Shown piece after piece: positions 16,183-29,085 of a DNA stretch of 52,943 bases. The notes under the pieces were generated by a model, which had not been told where the DNA came from, made no database searches, and worked only from the letters and a program-made list of their open reading frames with translations. The stretch comes from Guillardia theta CCMP2712. Its lineage: Eukaryota; Cryptophyceae; Pyrenomonadales; Geminigeraceae. The stretch is taken from contig NW_005434593.1 of the NCBI RefSeq assembly GCF_000315625.1, forward strand, positions 351,954 through 404,896, written 5' to 3'. The position numbers and the translations under genes are program-made. Every line of letters starts with the position of its first letter. The first letter of the stretch is position 1.

Positions 16183-16697
16183 CTTGCTCGCCCACCATGC
16201 GCGCTCCGGAGAGAACAAAGTTGGAGGGGGTAGAGGCGTGAATATGGGGGGTGATGGTGTAGGGATCTATCATTGTACAGGTGAATCTATGGTATAAAGC
16301 AGGGGTATAGTGGCATTTGTATGGGTGGGGTTTCTACTGTAGGGGGTGGGGGTAGTACCAGCGATCGCCCGATAAGTAGTTCATGTTCAAGCCTGCCTCA
16401 GTTATAAGCAGAGGAAGAGAAAAAGGCAGAAGGTTTCACCCCTGTCGCCCGAACCGAACGGAAGCGAGCGGTCGCATTTCTAGCATTTTGGGTGAGAGGA
16501 ACGAGACGAGAGGAGAGGAGAGGAGAGGAGAAGAAGAGAAGAGAGGTGAGGTAAGGCAGACGGAGGAAGACACATTAAGTTTCTTGTTGAGCTCAGTCAG
16601 GGGCAGTGAAGGTTGAAGGTGCAAGAAACCGTAGTAGGGAGTGACAACTACCGACAAGAATTTGTTAACGCAGGAGAATTGAGATAAACCGAACAAA
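16183..16697. other. Divergent promoter region between helicase and FN3K
   Basis: About 500 bp separate the minus-strand helicase start and the + strand fructosamine kinase start. A short G-rich piece at 16310-16370 matches the style of the 4-6 kb tract, and 16500-16560 is a GAGAG purine stretch. No TATA box stands out. Confidence 0.4.
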
Positions 16698-18112
16698 ATG
16701 AGTATGAAGCAACTTCTGGGCTTCTGTTTGATCTCTGTGCTACTGCTGCCATGTAGTTTCTGCTTTCCTCTTGCCGCAAGGGGTGGGATCTTTGCTATGA
16801 GGAATTTCAAACTAAGGCATGGTGCAAACAAAGTCTCAACCAGTCGCAGCGGACTCTCCGCACTGAGATCCAAGTTTGAGTTCTATGAAGTGCAGCAGAG
16901 CAGACAGTACAACATCGCTAAGATCCAGCAGGGTTACTACGTGACAGATGCCGACGGTCAGGTCCCTCTAGAAAACGTGCTTGCGCAGAAATTCAAGAGC
17001 TCGACGAGGGCGGCAGATGACATGACAGCGATCGAGAAAGACATGGGACTTGACGACTTCGTTGCGCTTCAATCAGAGTATCCAAAGCCAAAATATCTGC
17101 CATCCCTCGCGGCGAATGATCCGATCGTTCAGGCCATTACGAACAAGTGTGGGGCAGGACAAGTCTTGTCGTTCCACCTGCTGGACAAACGATGGAATGG
17201 GAACTATATCATGCGATATGCAACATCCGATGGCGATCTGTTTGTGAAGCTGAATCACGAGGAGAACAAGTCTGTCTTCGTTGCGGAGGCGGTCGGTCTC
17301 ACATCGCTCCTCAAGTCAGGAGCTGTCCGTGCCCCGAAACCACTGCATGTCGGAGAAATCCATGGAGGAGAGGATGGGAGAGGCTCGTTCTTGATCACCG
17401 AGTTCCTGGAGCTGTCTCCCTTTGGAAGCATGACCACAACTAATCAAAGGATCCTCGGAGAGCAGATCGCCAGGCTTCACACTAGCGGAAATCTTGACGA
17501 CATTCACAAGGGACGGTTCGGGTTCATGGTGAACAACTTTCATTCCCGTACGCCTCTTGACAACACTTGGAGCTCCACGTGGGTTGAATTCTTCACTCGA
17601 AGATTGACGTCGCAACTTGGCATGCTGCAGAAGGAACAGGTTTCTCGATCTTGCTACACTCGATCTTGCTACATGATGAGTTCTGACTTTGTACTCTTTA
17701 GGATTGGAGACCTTTCTTCAACGTGAAGAATCAAACCTTTGTCAGCCTTCTATCACGGGTCATCGACCAACTTCCACATGATTTTAACAAGCTGGCCATC
17801 ACACCTTCGCTCTTGCACGGTGATTTGTGGATCGGGAATGCGGGTGCCACAACCGACGGTCCTGTCCTCTTCGATCCAGCCTGTTTCTTTGGTCACTCGG
17901 AGTTCGATCTTGCAATCATGAAGATCTTCGGGGGATTCTCCGACGAGTTCTTCCAGGCATACTATGAAATCTTGCCACAAGAAGAGGGTTTCGAGCAGCG
18001 AGAGCGATACTACCTGCTCTACAACTATCTGAATCAGCTGAACCTGTTCGGAGACGAGAAAGTCCTTGTGAAATGCATCAGTGTAATGCAAGAGATCTTG
18101 CAGGGAGATTAG
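16698..18112 (+). CDS. FN3K: Fructosamine/ketosamine-3-kinase with plastid-type leader
   Basis: FN3K phosphorylates fructosamines on glycated proteins so that the adduct falls off (protein deglycation). The model is join(16698..17639,17702..18112), 450 aa, one 62-nt intron, phase 0. Residues 1-24 form a signal peptide (LLGFCLISVLLLPCSFC) followed directly by FPLAARGG; a Phe at +1 after the signal peptide is typical of bipartite leaders into red-type complex plastids. The kinase part, from about residue 135, contains the nucleotide-site lysine region GDLFVKLNHE, the catalytic loop HGDLWIGN at 353-360 and the DPACFFGHSEFDLA metal-binding segment at 372-385. Known FN3Ks are about 290-310 aa, so about 110 residues between leader and kinase are extra. 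Plant FN3K is also plastidic. Confidence 0.95.
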
Positions 18113-19423
18113 AACATGTGAGGCATTGACGTGTTAAGAAATGTAATCTAGTAATCCGCCCTTCCCAACCTAAAATGATCTCAACATAACTCTCCGACTG
18201 TTCATCTCACAACGGAAAGTGTAAAAATGTGCAAGTTTCTCCTTGGCTTTTGTCTGCAAACTCAAAACTTGTCTCATGCTTTAAGGATGCCACGGCTGAG
18301 TGTACGTGTTCTGATCATCGTCAAGGTACCCTCTTCCTCCATCGTTGTTTCCCCATGGACCATCCTGATAGAAGAATTCAGCCGTACATACGAGCAGCAA
18401 GAGCGCAGGCTCCTTGAAATTCAACAAAAGCTATGCCCCTCCCGTTGTTTTCTTCTTTCATCTGAAACCTATTCTACTCCCTTCGTTTAATCCCTCCCTT
18501 TCTTTCTCTTTCCTGGCATTTGCAGCCTCTCGAACAACCTACGCATCCATCTACTTGCGTCGCCTACTCTATCTTCATTGTTGACTCACATTGGGTGGGT
18601 TGACGCTCCAGTTTGGCTCTGGTCGGTGAGGCACGCACTGAAATCGTTGTTAGAAACACACATTCCCCCATCTCCCCTATGGTGTCGAGTTCTTGACTTT
18701 GAAGCGTTTCTATCTATTTGCTTCCTTTGTCCACTCTCAGCCCATTTCAACAGGGTTCTCCGATACCTCTTTCCCATCCGTTCTTTCCTGACTGTTCATC
18801 CTGCTTCATTCTCCAATTTCTATTCCCCTTCGTCTCACTCCGAATCTCCTTTTCCCTCCCTCCTTATCCCCCTTCCCCCTCCCCAATTATCCCCCTTCCT
18901 CACTCTCCACATCCCACTTCTTCTCTCTCCTCCTCCACCTTCTTCTCTCTCCTCATCCTTCATATCTCATTCTCCCATTCTCATCTCTCCTCTTCCTCTT
19001 TTACCTGGTGCCATGAGCACTTCGACGCCTCCGCTCCAGCCAGCTTCACCAGCATTCTGGGCCCTTTACTCTCGTCTCTTCACTGAGACCCCACCCCCAT
19101 TATACTAAAACAGTACCCTACCCGTCCTATGCAAAGTATTTGGAAGATAGCGTATGGGGTATATCGAATACCCCCACCCTGTTAAAATACAATACCCGTG
19201 TCCAGGACTGAAAGAGCGAAGGTGGGGTTATCTTGATGTCAAGCCGCATCCCCGCTCATGCCACTTCCGTTGCCTGACTTGACAGGACCCAACAAAATGT
19301 CGCGCAAGTCGCGTTCTGCAGGAGGAATCAGAGAGGAGGTGAGAGGATGGCGGATAACTTCTGCTCCTGGAGCTCTTGGGTGAGTTGGTAGGATTGAGAT
19401 TGAAAGCATTCCAGTAACTCGAT
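18113..19423. other. Intergenic, pyrimidine-rich
   Basis: Bases 18490-19100 are strongly T/C-rich (CCCTCC, TCTCTCC) with no credible coding exon. 19080-19230 contains a short C-rich CCCCACCC patch. An ATG at 19297 opens MSRKSRSAGGIREE before a GTGAGAG donor-like site, but no in-phase acceptor links it to the Sel1 gene downstream. Confidence 0.4.
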
Positions 19424-19922
19424 ATGATTGACAGCGTCGTCTATGACTTCCTGCCCATCGATTTCAATCTTCTCCTCGAGGAGCACGCTAACTGCGAGGA
19501 AGGCAAGACATTAGCGATGCTAGAGGTGATGTCGATCACAATCACAATGCACCTTATAATGCTGCTGCAAAAGTGTAATATCGGTTGGTGCTACTTGAAT
19601 GGTCGAGGGTGTCCCAGGGATTACAAAGAAGCTACCAAGTGGTTTTCGAAGCATCCCAAGCAAAACTCAAGTGCAGGAAGTCAATACAACATGGGGTGAG
19701 AACATACTGATAGAACACTGAGATATCCTACTATCAAGCTCCAACTTACGCGTATCTTCTGGCAGTGTTATGTACTCGTTCGCTCTTGGGGTTGATAAGT
19801 TGGAGCGGCAAGCGTCGGAGGCTTTTGGATACTACAACAAGCTCAGAGTGCAAGAGCGACAGATGTATGAGATATGCAACTCAGGAGCCAAAGCCCTAGA
19901 TCCGAGCTATACCACTAACTGA
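19424..19922 (+). CDS. Small Sel1-like repeat protein
   Basis: Sel1-like repeats are 36-44-residue helical hairpins used as protein-binding scaffolds. The second half of the first exon has IGWCYLNGRGCPRDYKEATK, then WF, and QYNMG. A 70-nt intron (19696-19765) leads in phase to VMYSFALGVDKLERQASEAF and a stop at 19920-19922. The start at 19424 is uncertain. Between 19522 and 19582 a shifted frame reads GDVDHNHNAPYNAAAK, which fits a Sel1 repeat better than the straight frame, so the segment may be an intron (gtgatg to aaaag) or a pair of frameshifts. Upstream repeats, if any, were not found, so the gene may be a truncated relic. Confidence 0.55.
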
Positions 19923-20065
19923 CATGTGAAACAATTATCTTACTGTATGAAACGAAACTTAATCACTAAAACCTATGATGTGATATGATGCTTGAGATAA
20001 ATGTTGATAGTTTCAGCATCATTCCCTCGCGCCCATTCATCAGCGAGTTTAGATCTCATCAATCA

Positions 20066-20071
20066 TTTATT
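20066..20071 (-). terminator. Poly(A) signal of the cysteine-rich LU-like gene
   Basis: TTTATT on + is AATAAA on the coding strand, about 28 nt after the stop at 20099-20101. Confidence 0.55.
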
Positions 20072-20098
20072 TACACTTGTACATGCTGGATAATCAAT

Positions 20099-22233
20099 TC
20101 AAACTTCTTCCCTGATCCACTTGAGAAAAACATCGAGGCAATACTTCCCTACTGGGTGGATGCAGGGCCAGAAAACGAATATCAAGAGTGCAGTTATCAA
20201 GACTATGATCACTTCACGAACTGCGTTCGCCCCTTGAGCTCCTTTGCCGGTGTAAGAGCAAGGGTAGTCGTTGCGGCATCCCATGGATATGCAGAGATTC
20301 AGCAGACCATCATTGTTGGAGTCCTTGACAGAGTAAGTCCACGGACCTGCGACCCCGATAGACTGGAAGCTGCGAGAGTAAAATTATTCATTGCTGAAAG
20401 ACTTAGCCCCAGACGTTCGCACCTGCACATGGTGTTGTAGATGTCCATGCAGTAGCTGCAGCATAAGGGAAAGATGTTGAGCTCGTTTATGAAGTCCACG
20501 GGTGGGTTGGTCGAGTTGGCGCAATCGCTGTCTTGTTGGCACTGAGAAATCAACCTATGACCCATGTCAAACAGATGTATCAAACAGCTGTTGGCGCCGT
20601 TGTGCTTCAAGTCGCAGCGGCTTTCTGACCTTCTAGTGCAACAATCTCTGTGAGCATATTCTTCAATTTGTGAGGTATGGTTGATGAATGTCTGCAGGGC
20701 AGGACATCTTGAATCGCTTGCAAGGTTCTGAAATGATCGCCAGAATGTGACTCATAAGGGACTTCAAGGGGAACAAGATTGCCTGCAAAGCGAGCGAACA
20801 GCAACATATGTCCGAGCATTCCGGCTCTTGGAAAAGGTTTTGACAGTCACAGCGACTTCGGACGGCGGTGTCAGAACGTATGTAGCCTTCCTGTCTTGAT
20901 GATCAGACTTTCAACAGGTGCTGACTCCAAACATCTCACACAGCAATCAGGCAGAAGAGCTCGTCTTTGCCTCAGCGAATAGGAAAAACCATAACGCCCG
21001 GAAACTTCCCCGCAATGCGACTCAAAGGGGCTGCACGTCGTGAGGAAGAGAGACGGAGGGAGAGCACGAGACCTGGTGTCAAGATACTCGAAGCATTTCT
21101 TGTACGTCAGTTCCTCGGTCGATACGACAAAATCCCAGGAGTAAGCACCAGCCTGAGTCTTCTTCCCGGCACAAACACTCCCGAAGTACTTGGCGCTGAC
21201 CCCTGAAACGAAGGATCAAAGTCAGGACAGTGAGAGTCAAAGCCTTCCTGACGAGGTCGTGCAGAAACCCTTCTGCAGACGGAAAGTCTCACTTCACTGC
21301 TACACAGCAGCAGGCAAAGGAACCTGAATAATGCCTCCAACGTACAGACAGCCCGGAGAGGAGGAGTCTTGCGCGGTCAGGTAGTTCCGCAAAGTCGGAG
21401 GAGGCACACCAAAGGTCCAAGAGCTAATCTGATGTTGATAGAACGAGTCCCCTCCTTGCTTGATAGACACGTTGACACCACTCGTATTGCCGATCTGATA
21501 CTTGCTCACATAATACGAGCCCTATCACAACAGCTCTGATTCAGCAGACACCAACCCACACTCGCATCACCGGACACTCGGTCGAGACTTGGCTGTAGAT
21601 GCCGTACAGATCAATCTTGCTGGAAGCTGCGTTGCATCTGACATCACATTCACAAACCACGTCAACTCGATCAAGATTCAAAACAAAAGCGAATGAACGC
21701 ACAGATCTGAGCTACAGCAAGCGTAGTTGTAAACTCCCATGGAGTCTTCTTTCTGGCCTCTGCCATGTGATTGCGTTAGCGCTGACGTCAATCTTAATTG
21801 CATGAGACACCGAGCTTGATAGCACTGATCTGACGACACACACCCAAGGCTGATGGATCCATCTGAGTACATCTTTGCAATGCATGAAGATGTAGCGGCA
21901 CAGGTCGACATCGAAGTTGACGACACTGTATAAGTGCTTCCAGTCTTGGTGACTTGTTGTACGTAACACTTCAAACATGCTGCTGGCAAGACTGTACAAA
22001 GGCACTTGTTAGGTACCCGAGCATGAGATTACAGCGAGATTCAGTGACAGCATCCAATTGAAGAAGGCAAAGAAGACTCAATGAAAGTTGCGGAGGTTGA
22101 ATCAAGGAAGGCAGGGCAAGGCGTGAACGAGAGATGGAGGAGGAGAGGAGATGTAAGAGACACGGAGGAAGAGACGAGGGTGAAAGAATCTCTTACTGGT
22201 GAGGAGGAGGAGGAGGAGATTTAGGCGCAGCAT
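20099..22233 (-). CDS. Secreted cysteine-rich protein with N-terminal Ly6/uPAR-like domain and C-terminal membrane helix
   Basis: Exon 1 (22233 to 22197) encodes the start of a signal peptide, MLRLNLLLLLL, and joins in phase to an exon beginning TILPAACLKCYVQQ. The first domain shows the LU spacing: CLKCY, two Cys (STC, SSC), a central SLGCVSSDQC, then after a phase-checked intron YNYACCSSDLCN, the hallmark CC-x(3)-xCN end. More exons follow: STECPGSYYVSKYQIGNTSG, a region with KYFGSVCAGKK, a Cys-rich piece NIFPLCCSYCMDIYN, and a last exon with LCISMGCRNDYPCSY. The end is a single helix (VIIVLITALLIFVFWPCI) with a short cytoplasmic tail and stop at 20099-20101. Middle exons (20.6-21.2 kb) are not fully resolved. 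It is probably a type I cell-surface protein. The ligand is unknown. Confidence 0.75.
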
Positions 22234-22411
22234 GGCTCCTCAGTCCACACCGACGAAATTATGAATTTTCACTATTCAGCTTTGAAATTTATTCATAATT
22301 ATATCGAATTAGAATATAACATCAATTGTAGTTCTGCATAACGTTTATAAGAATTTCAGAACTATGCACAATAAAGAGTTGCTACCGTTCTCTGCGAAAG
22401 ATGATGAGAAA

Positions 22412-22504
22412 TCTCCTCCTCCTCCTCCTCCTCCTCCTCCTCCTCCTCCTCCTCCTCCTCCTCCTCCTCCTCCTCCTCCTCCTCCACCACCACCACCACC
22501 ACCA
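22412..22504. repeat. (TCC)n then (CAC)n trinucleotide microsatellite
   Basis: About 24 CTC/TCC units run to about 22484, followed by about six CAC/CCA units. Not within a recognised gene. Confidence 0.9.
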
Positions 22505-22611
22505 TACCACAATTCCTCCCCTCTTGCTCTTTCGCTCGCACCTGACTCTATCTGCTCTTTCGTGTGAAGCTCAAGAAAATTATGATGGTTGGAAAGCGAT
22601 GTGAGGAAAAA

Positions 22612-22660
<49 letters not shown>
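22612..22660. repeat. (CAGG)n tetranucleotide microsatellite
   Basis: About twelve uninterrupted CAGG units, with two more degenerate units at 22677-22685. Confidence 0.9.
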
Positions 22661-22661
<1 letters not shown>

Positions 22662-23007
22662 GGGAAACGAACGAAGCAGGCAGGCAAGGGCAAGGGCTGG
22701 GGGATGAGAAGAAACCGAAGAGAATCAGAGAATGAAGGAATAATCGAGTCAGAAAGTGAGATGACTTCGAAAGGATGCAGAAAGACATGAAAGATGGGGA
22801 GGAGGGAGGTGAAGACTCAGTCACAGATAGTCGAGCCATGAGCGTCTTCAAGACTCTCCGACAGTCTATGGAGCCTCATTGTCCCGACCAGCTCTATGAA
22901 GCCTGTTAAACTAGCTCTTGCGCTGTGCATCGATCAGTCACATGCGTCCCAGTGAAGCTGACAGAGCGAAGGGGCTAGGAAGACTGTATTGCAGTGCTAT
23001 AGCTGAT

Positions 23008-25378
<2,371 letters not shown>

Positions 25379-25639
25379 CTTTCAGAGAAGAGAGAACGAA
25401 TCAGATCGTGAGAGGAAAGCTCAAGCACGCGGCATCGAAGCTGTTCCTCATCACCTTGCCATCTCATCCTCATGTACCCCTCATCTTCTCTAGCATCAGG
25501 GATAGACTCCGACCCCTGGTCCGAGGAAAAGAATCGTGTTCCTCCCATCGGCTTTCTGATCGCCTCCCTCCTTTGGACTATCGAAGTTGATAGGCGACAC
25601 AATCTGCTGAGACCTGCTGCAAGTTTCAGTGCCAACGTG

Positions 25640-25933
25640 TTATCCCCGTTCCCCTGATCCCCTGATCCCAACCTTCCCCTGCGCCTCTTTCGTCCAACGT
25701 TCGCTCCCCCTCCTCCTCTCCTCGTCATCCTCCTTCCCAGTCTTGTTCTCCTCCATGTCCTCCTCGTCCTCCTCCTTCCCAGTCTTGTTCTCCTCCATGT
25801 CCTCCTCGTCCTCCTCCTTCCCAGTCTTGTTCTCCTCCATGTCCTCCTCGTCCTCCTCCTTCCCAGTCTTGTTCTCCTCCATGTCCTCCTCGTCATCCTC
25901 CTTCCCAGTCTTGTTCTCCTCCACGTCCTCGTC
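25640..25933 (-). CDS. Acidic 14-residue tandem repeat exon, possible LysRS N-terminal extension
   Basis: Five 42-bp units (phase marks at 25741, 25783, 25825, 25867, 25909) encode MEENKTGKEEDEED on the minus strand, with only E/D swaps between units. The run then reads ERRRGSERWTKEAQGKVG. An upstream open stretch (ATG 26133-26135, MHALLLLLSPIVADPSRF, ending EACLEEEQ before a GTAATGGG donor) could join in phase. Both lie directly upstream of LysRS on the same strand, and cytosolic LysRS enzymes have charged N-terminal extensions. The splice into the LysRS core was not resolved, so it might also be a separate small gene. Confidence 0.45.
   Translation of the reverse strand, partial: DEDVEENKTGKEDDEEDMEENKTGKEEDEEDMEENKTGKEEDEEDMEENKTGKEEDEEDMEENKTGKEDDEERRRGSERWTKEAQGKVGIRGSGERG
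25721..25933. repeat. Five-unit 42-bp coding minisatellite
   Basis: Each unit contains CCCAGTCTTGTTCTCCTCCA on the + strand and copies are nearly identical. The period of 42 is a multiple of 3, so copy-number change keeps the frame. Confidence 0.9.
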
Positions 25934-26498
25934 CTCCTCCCATTACCTGCTCTTCCTCTAAGCATGCTTCCGGGATCCTTGCAGCCGTGATGCTGTCTGA
26001 GGCGGGTCCGAGTATGAGGGGGATGATCTTGGAAACGGGGATGAGGGGACGGTTGTAGGCGATAGTGATGGCGGAGCGGGAGAAGCGGGAGGGATCAGCG
26101 ACGATGGGTGAGAGGAGGAGGAGGAGAGCATGCACGAGACCCTCTCAGTCTTCTCCGTCCTCCTTGCTACCATATCTCCACCCTCTCTCGTCCCAGGCTG
26201 TACCCCCGCTCTCCTGCTCCGTAGCCTCGCCTCCTTGTCACTATCGGTCGCTGTCACTGAGCGATGCCTGGTTGTCTGTATGCGTGACAGCGAATGTGTT
26301 CACCAGCTCTCCTCGTCTCTTCTTTGTTCTTTGTCTTCTTAGTGAAAAATTCTTCTTCTCTTCGTACATTCACTTGCATATTGGACCGATCTTTGCATGA
26401 TATCCGTGAATCCCAGTTCATGAAAACCTCTGTAATCGTAGTGGTACATGTCCCTGATGTGAGGAGCGGATCTCTTGCTGGGTGCTGACGTGTCTCAG

Positions 26499-28709
26499 AT
26501 CTCATCGGAAGTCTCATCCCGTATGCCATCTGCGCCCTCGCATCGGCCATAGCGACGGCATGGCTGATCGAGGTCGGGAGGTAGAGCATTCGTTCTGAGA
26601 TAGCATAGTAGAGATTCAGTTGCGATGCAGGGGGAGGCGAGGAGACCTCCAAGAGTTCTCGAGGCTGTTCACGAAGACAAGGTCTTTGTGACGAGCATGG
26701 AACCGCTCTGAACGCTCATCCCTGCCCTGCAGCGGATTCTCCGAGGCTGAGGACGCGGAGGCATTTCGAAAAGTGTCCACTGAAGAGGAAAGAGGAGGAG
26801 GAGGAGGAGGAGGAGGAGGAGGAGGAGGAGGAGGAGGAGGAGGAGGAGGAGGAGGAGGAGGAGGAAAGACCTGCAGGCTCATATTGCTACCAGGTTCGCA
26901 AGTACTGGGATGAGCGACCCTGCAACTCTGGTTGGAAGTTTCCAGGCATCGAGTTCGGGTCCAAGGAGGTGAAAGAGAGGAGTAGCGTCGCTGGGATTGA
27001 CCTGGATCGATTGATAGCACTGGGAAGAAGTGACGAGGAGGAAGTACTTTGTGGTAGAGGCTGCAGATTCCATCGCTTCCTCCTCTAATCTGATGTGCAG
27101 GAATATCACATCCCCGTGTTCGCGGAGTTCGACAAGTGGAAGGGAAAGAGGGTGATGCAACCTGTTCTACTCGTGGACGACGAAGTGAGAATCATGAAAG
27201 GTGCTTGAGATTGGCGGAGGAATCTGCACGACAGCGACAAGGTGAGCATCGAACATGGGAGTGCAGGAGTGAAACGAAGTTGATGTCATGGTCTGTCAGT
27301 TTTGCGAAGGCTGGTGCCAAGATTACTGTTGTAGAGTTGTCGCCGAAGAGCATGTTTGTGCTGATATAGCAAGATAGGTTTGATTGCTGATGGAAGCAAC
27401 AGGGAGTTATGTCAGAAACGCTTCAAGATCTTGGGGTTGGAGGACAGAGCAACATTCTATGTTGCCAACGCGGAGTCGCTGAGCTCCGTGGTTAGTGTAG
27501 AGAAAAGAGGGAGGAGGCGGAGGCGGAGGAAGCGAGGAAGAGGATGGGGCTGAGATTGGCTGCAGGTTCCTGTTGAGACCTATGACCTGGTTTGGTCGTT
27601 TGGAGTGATTCATCACAGTCCTAATCCTGAGAGAATCATCGACCAGGTTGGAGAGAAGAGGAGGAAAGACGAAGACTCTGACCTGTCTCGCTTCCATAGA
27701 TCAAGCAGTACATGGGGAAAGAATCAAAGCTGAAGGTGAGGTTCAGAACATCTGAACTTGCAAACTTGCTGCAGCTTCCACTTGAAGAATGTGAGTTGAC
27801 ATGGCAGCTCATGGTCTACTCGAAGATCAGCTTCAAGTTGTTTTGGGTCTTGAACCACACAAGGCAGTGGAGCTTCGCAAAGATGGACGAGGTCCTGCTT
27901 CCTTCTCTCCTCTCCTCTCCTCTCCTCTCCTCTCCTCTCCTCTCCTCTCCTCACCTCACCTCACCTCTCCTCTCCTCTCCTCTCCTCTCCTCTCCTCTCC
28001 TCACCTCTCCTCTCCTCTCCTCTCCTCTCCTCCTCCCCTCATCCTATCCTCTCCTCCCCTCTCTTCTCCTCCTCAATCCCCTGCTGCAGGTCGTCGCTCA
28101 CTACTCGGAGGCAAGGGAAGGCAGTCCGGTCACCTACACCTACTCCTACAGGGGTCTTGCGAAGCTCCTGCAGGACTTTGATGTGAGGAGGAGGAGGAGG
28201 AGGAGGAGGAGGAGGAGGGAGGGAGAGAGTAAGAAATCATGCGGCAGGTCCTGTACATGGGGAAAGCGCACATTTTTCCATATCAGATCGAGCCGTACAA
28301 GAGCGGCAAGTACGTCGTCGATCCTTTGTGGCAGGGAGTCTCGGTAGGCTCAAATCCTCACATCCCCCTTACACTACCCCCTGCTTCTCTTCCTCCTCCT
28401 CCTCCTGTTCCTCCTCGTCTTCCTCTTCCTCCTATCTCCTTCTCCTCCTATTCCACCACCACCATCTCCGCTTTGCTTCTCTCCTCGTCCTCGGTCATTC
28501 TCTCGTAGAAAGGAAGATGGGAGGAGCTCGAGGAGGAGCTGGGCTGGCACCTCCTGGCAGAGGCGAGGATGAGCGAAGGAGGAGAGAGGAAGGAGATCAG
28601 TAAGTTTGTGCTCAACTGGTCACGATCTGACGTCCTTGCCCCTCAAGTCTTCGAGTCTTCCGTCTCCTCCAGGTTCGAAGGGCTACGAGGCGTGCTCCCC
28701 AAGGAGTAG
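26499..28709 (+). CDS. Class I SAM-dependent methyltransferase, 14 small exons
   Basis: Phase-checked exons: 26499-26580, 26631-26681, 26733-26772, 26894-26981, 27031-27053, 27101-27151, 27201-27241, 27300-27353, 27403-27490, 27566-27646, 27700-27735, 27808-27891, 28090-28182, 28248-28343, 28509-28709. The first exon shown encodes a membrane-helix-like segment (IPYAICALASAIATAWLIE); its 5' partner was not found. Then come VRKYWDERPCNSGW, the SAM-binding motif I VLEIGGGICTTATSFAKAG with acidic motif II VVELSP, YDLVWSFGVIHHSPNPERII, MVYSKISFKLFWVL and GSPVTYTYS. This arrangement matches a methyltransferase family common in cyanobacteria and algae; the substrate is unknown. One exon is only 23 nt. 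Several introns hold GGA or TCTCC microsatellites. An alternative last intron (GTAAGT at 28599) would move the stop to 28777-28779. Confidence 0.85.
26792..26872. repeat. (GGA)n microsatellite in a methyltransferase intron
   Basis: About 26 GGA units lie inside intron 26773-26893. Confidence 0.9.
27903..28060. repeat. (TCTCC)n pentanucleotide array in a methyltransferase intron
   Basis: Dozens of CTCTC/TCTCC units with TCACC variants, between exons ending 27891 and starting 28090. Confidence 0.9.
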
Positions 28710-29085
28710 ATTTCTGCTCCTGCTCGCCTCAAGCATTCTTAACGCCCGACGCTCGAGTGCCGAGCTGCTCCCCAGCTAGGAGGAGCGGCAAGGGGAAGAA
28801 GCTTGAGCTAGCCTTAGAGACTCGGGCGACAAGGAAGGAAAGGAAGATGGAGGGAGGACATGGAGACAGGACGATCGCGAGGGAGCGAGGAGCAGGAGGA
28901 GAAGAGGAGTGGGGGGAGGGGAAGCATGTTTCTGCAGATAATTACTTTGTTGTATATCACATGCTTCTCAGCCTCTTGTGCTCTCGCTCATTCTACCTCA
29001 CCGCTTGCTCGCATCGCGCGAAGGAAGCTTCCGCTGCGGTTGGCCAACGACCTTCTTGTCCTTCATCATCGATCTGCAGCGACAA

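Larger units (their letters stand above)
22234..23007. other. Intergenic with microsatellites
   Basis: This stretch lies between the LU-like gene's start and the LysRS stop. 22255-22375 is AT-rich. Two microsatellites are listed separately. The polyproline/polyglycine ORFs across them are artefacts of the repeats. Confidence 0.5.

Noticed and set aside
22345-22851. Polyglycine/polyproline coding regions
   Set aside because: Produced entirely by translation of the TCC/CAC and CAGG microsatellites; no flanking domain or splice signal.
25721-25933. CRISPR-like repeats
   Set aside because: Repeats are contiguous with no spacers, encode a regular peptide and lie in a eukaryotic genome.
26254-26652. 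132-codon minus strand frame
   Set aside because: Overlaps phase-checked methyltransferase exons on the + strand and shows no family pattern.
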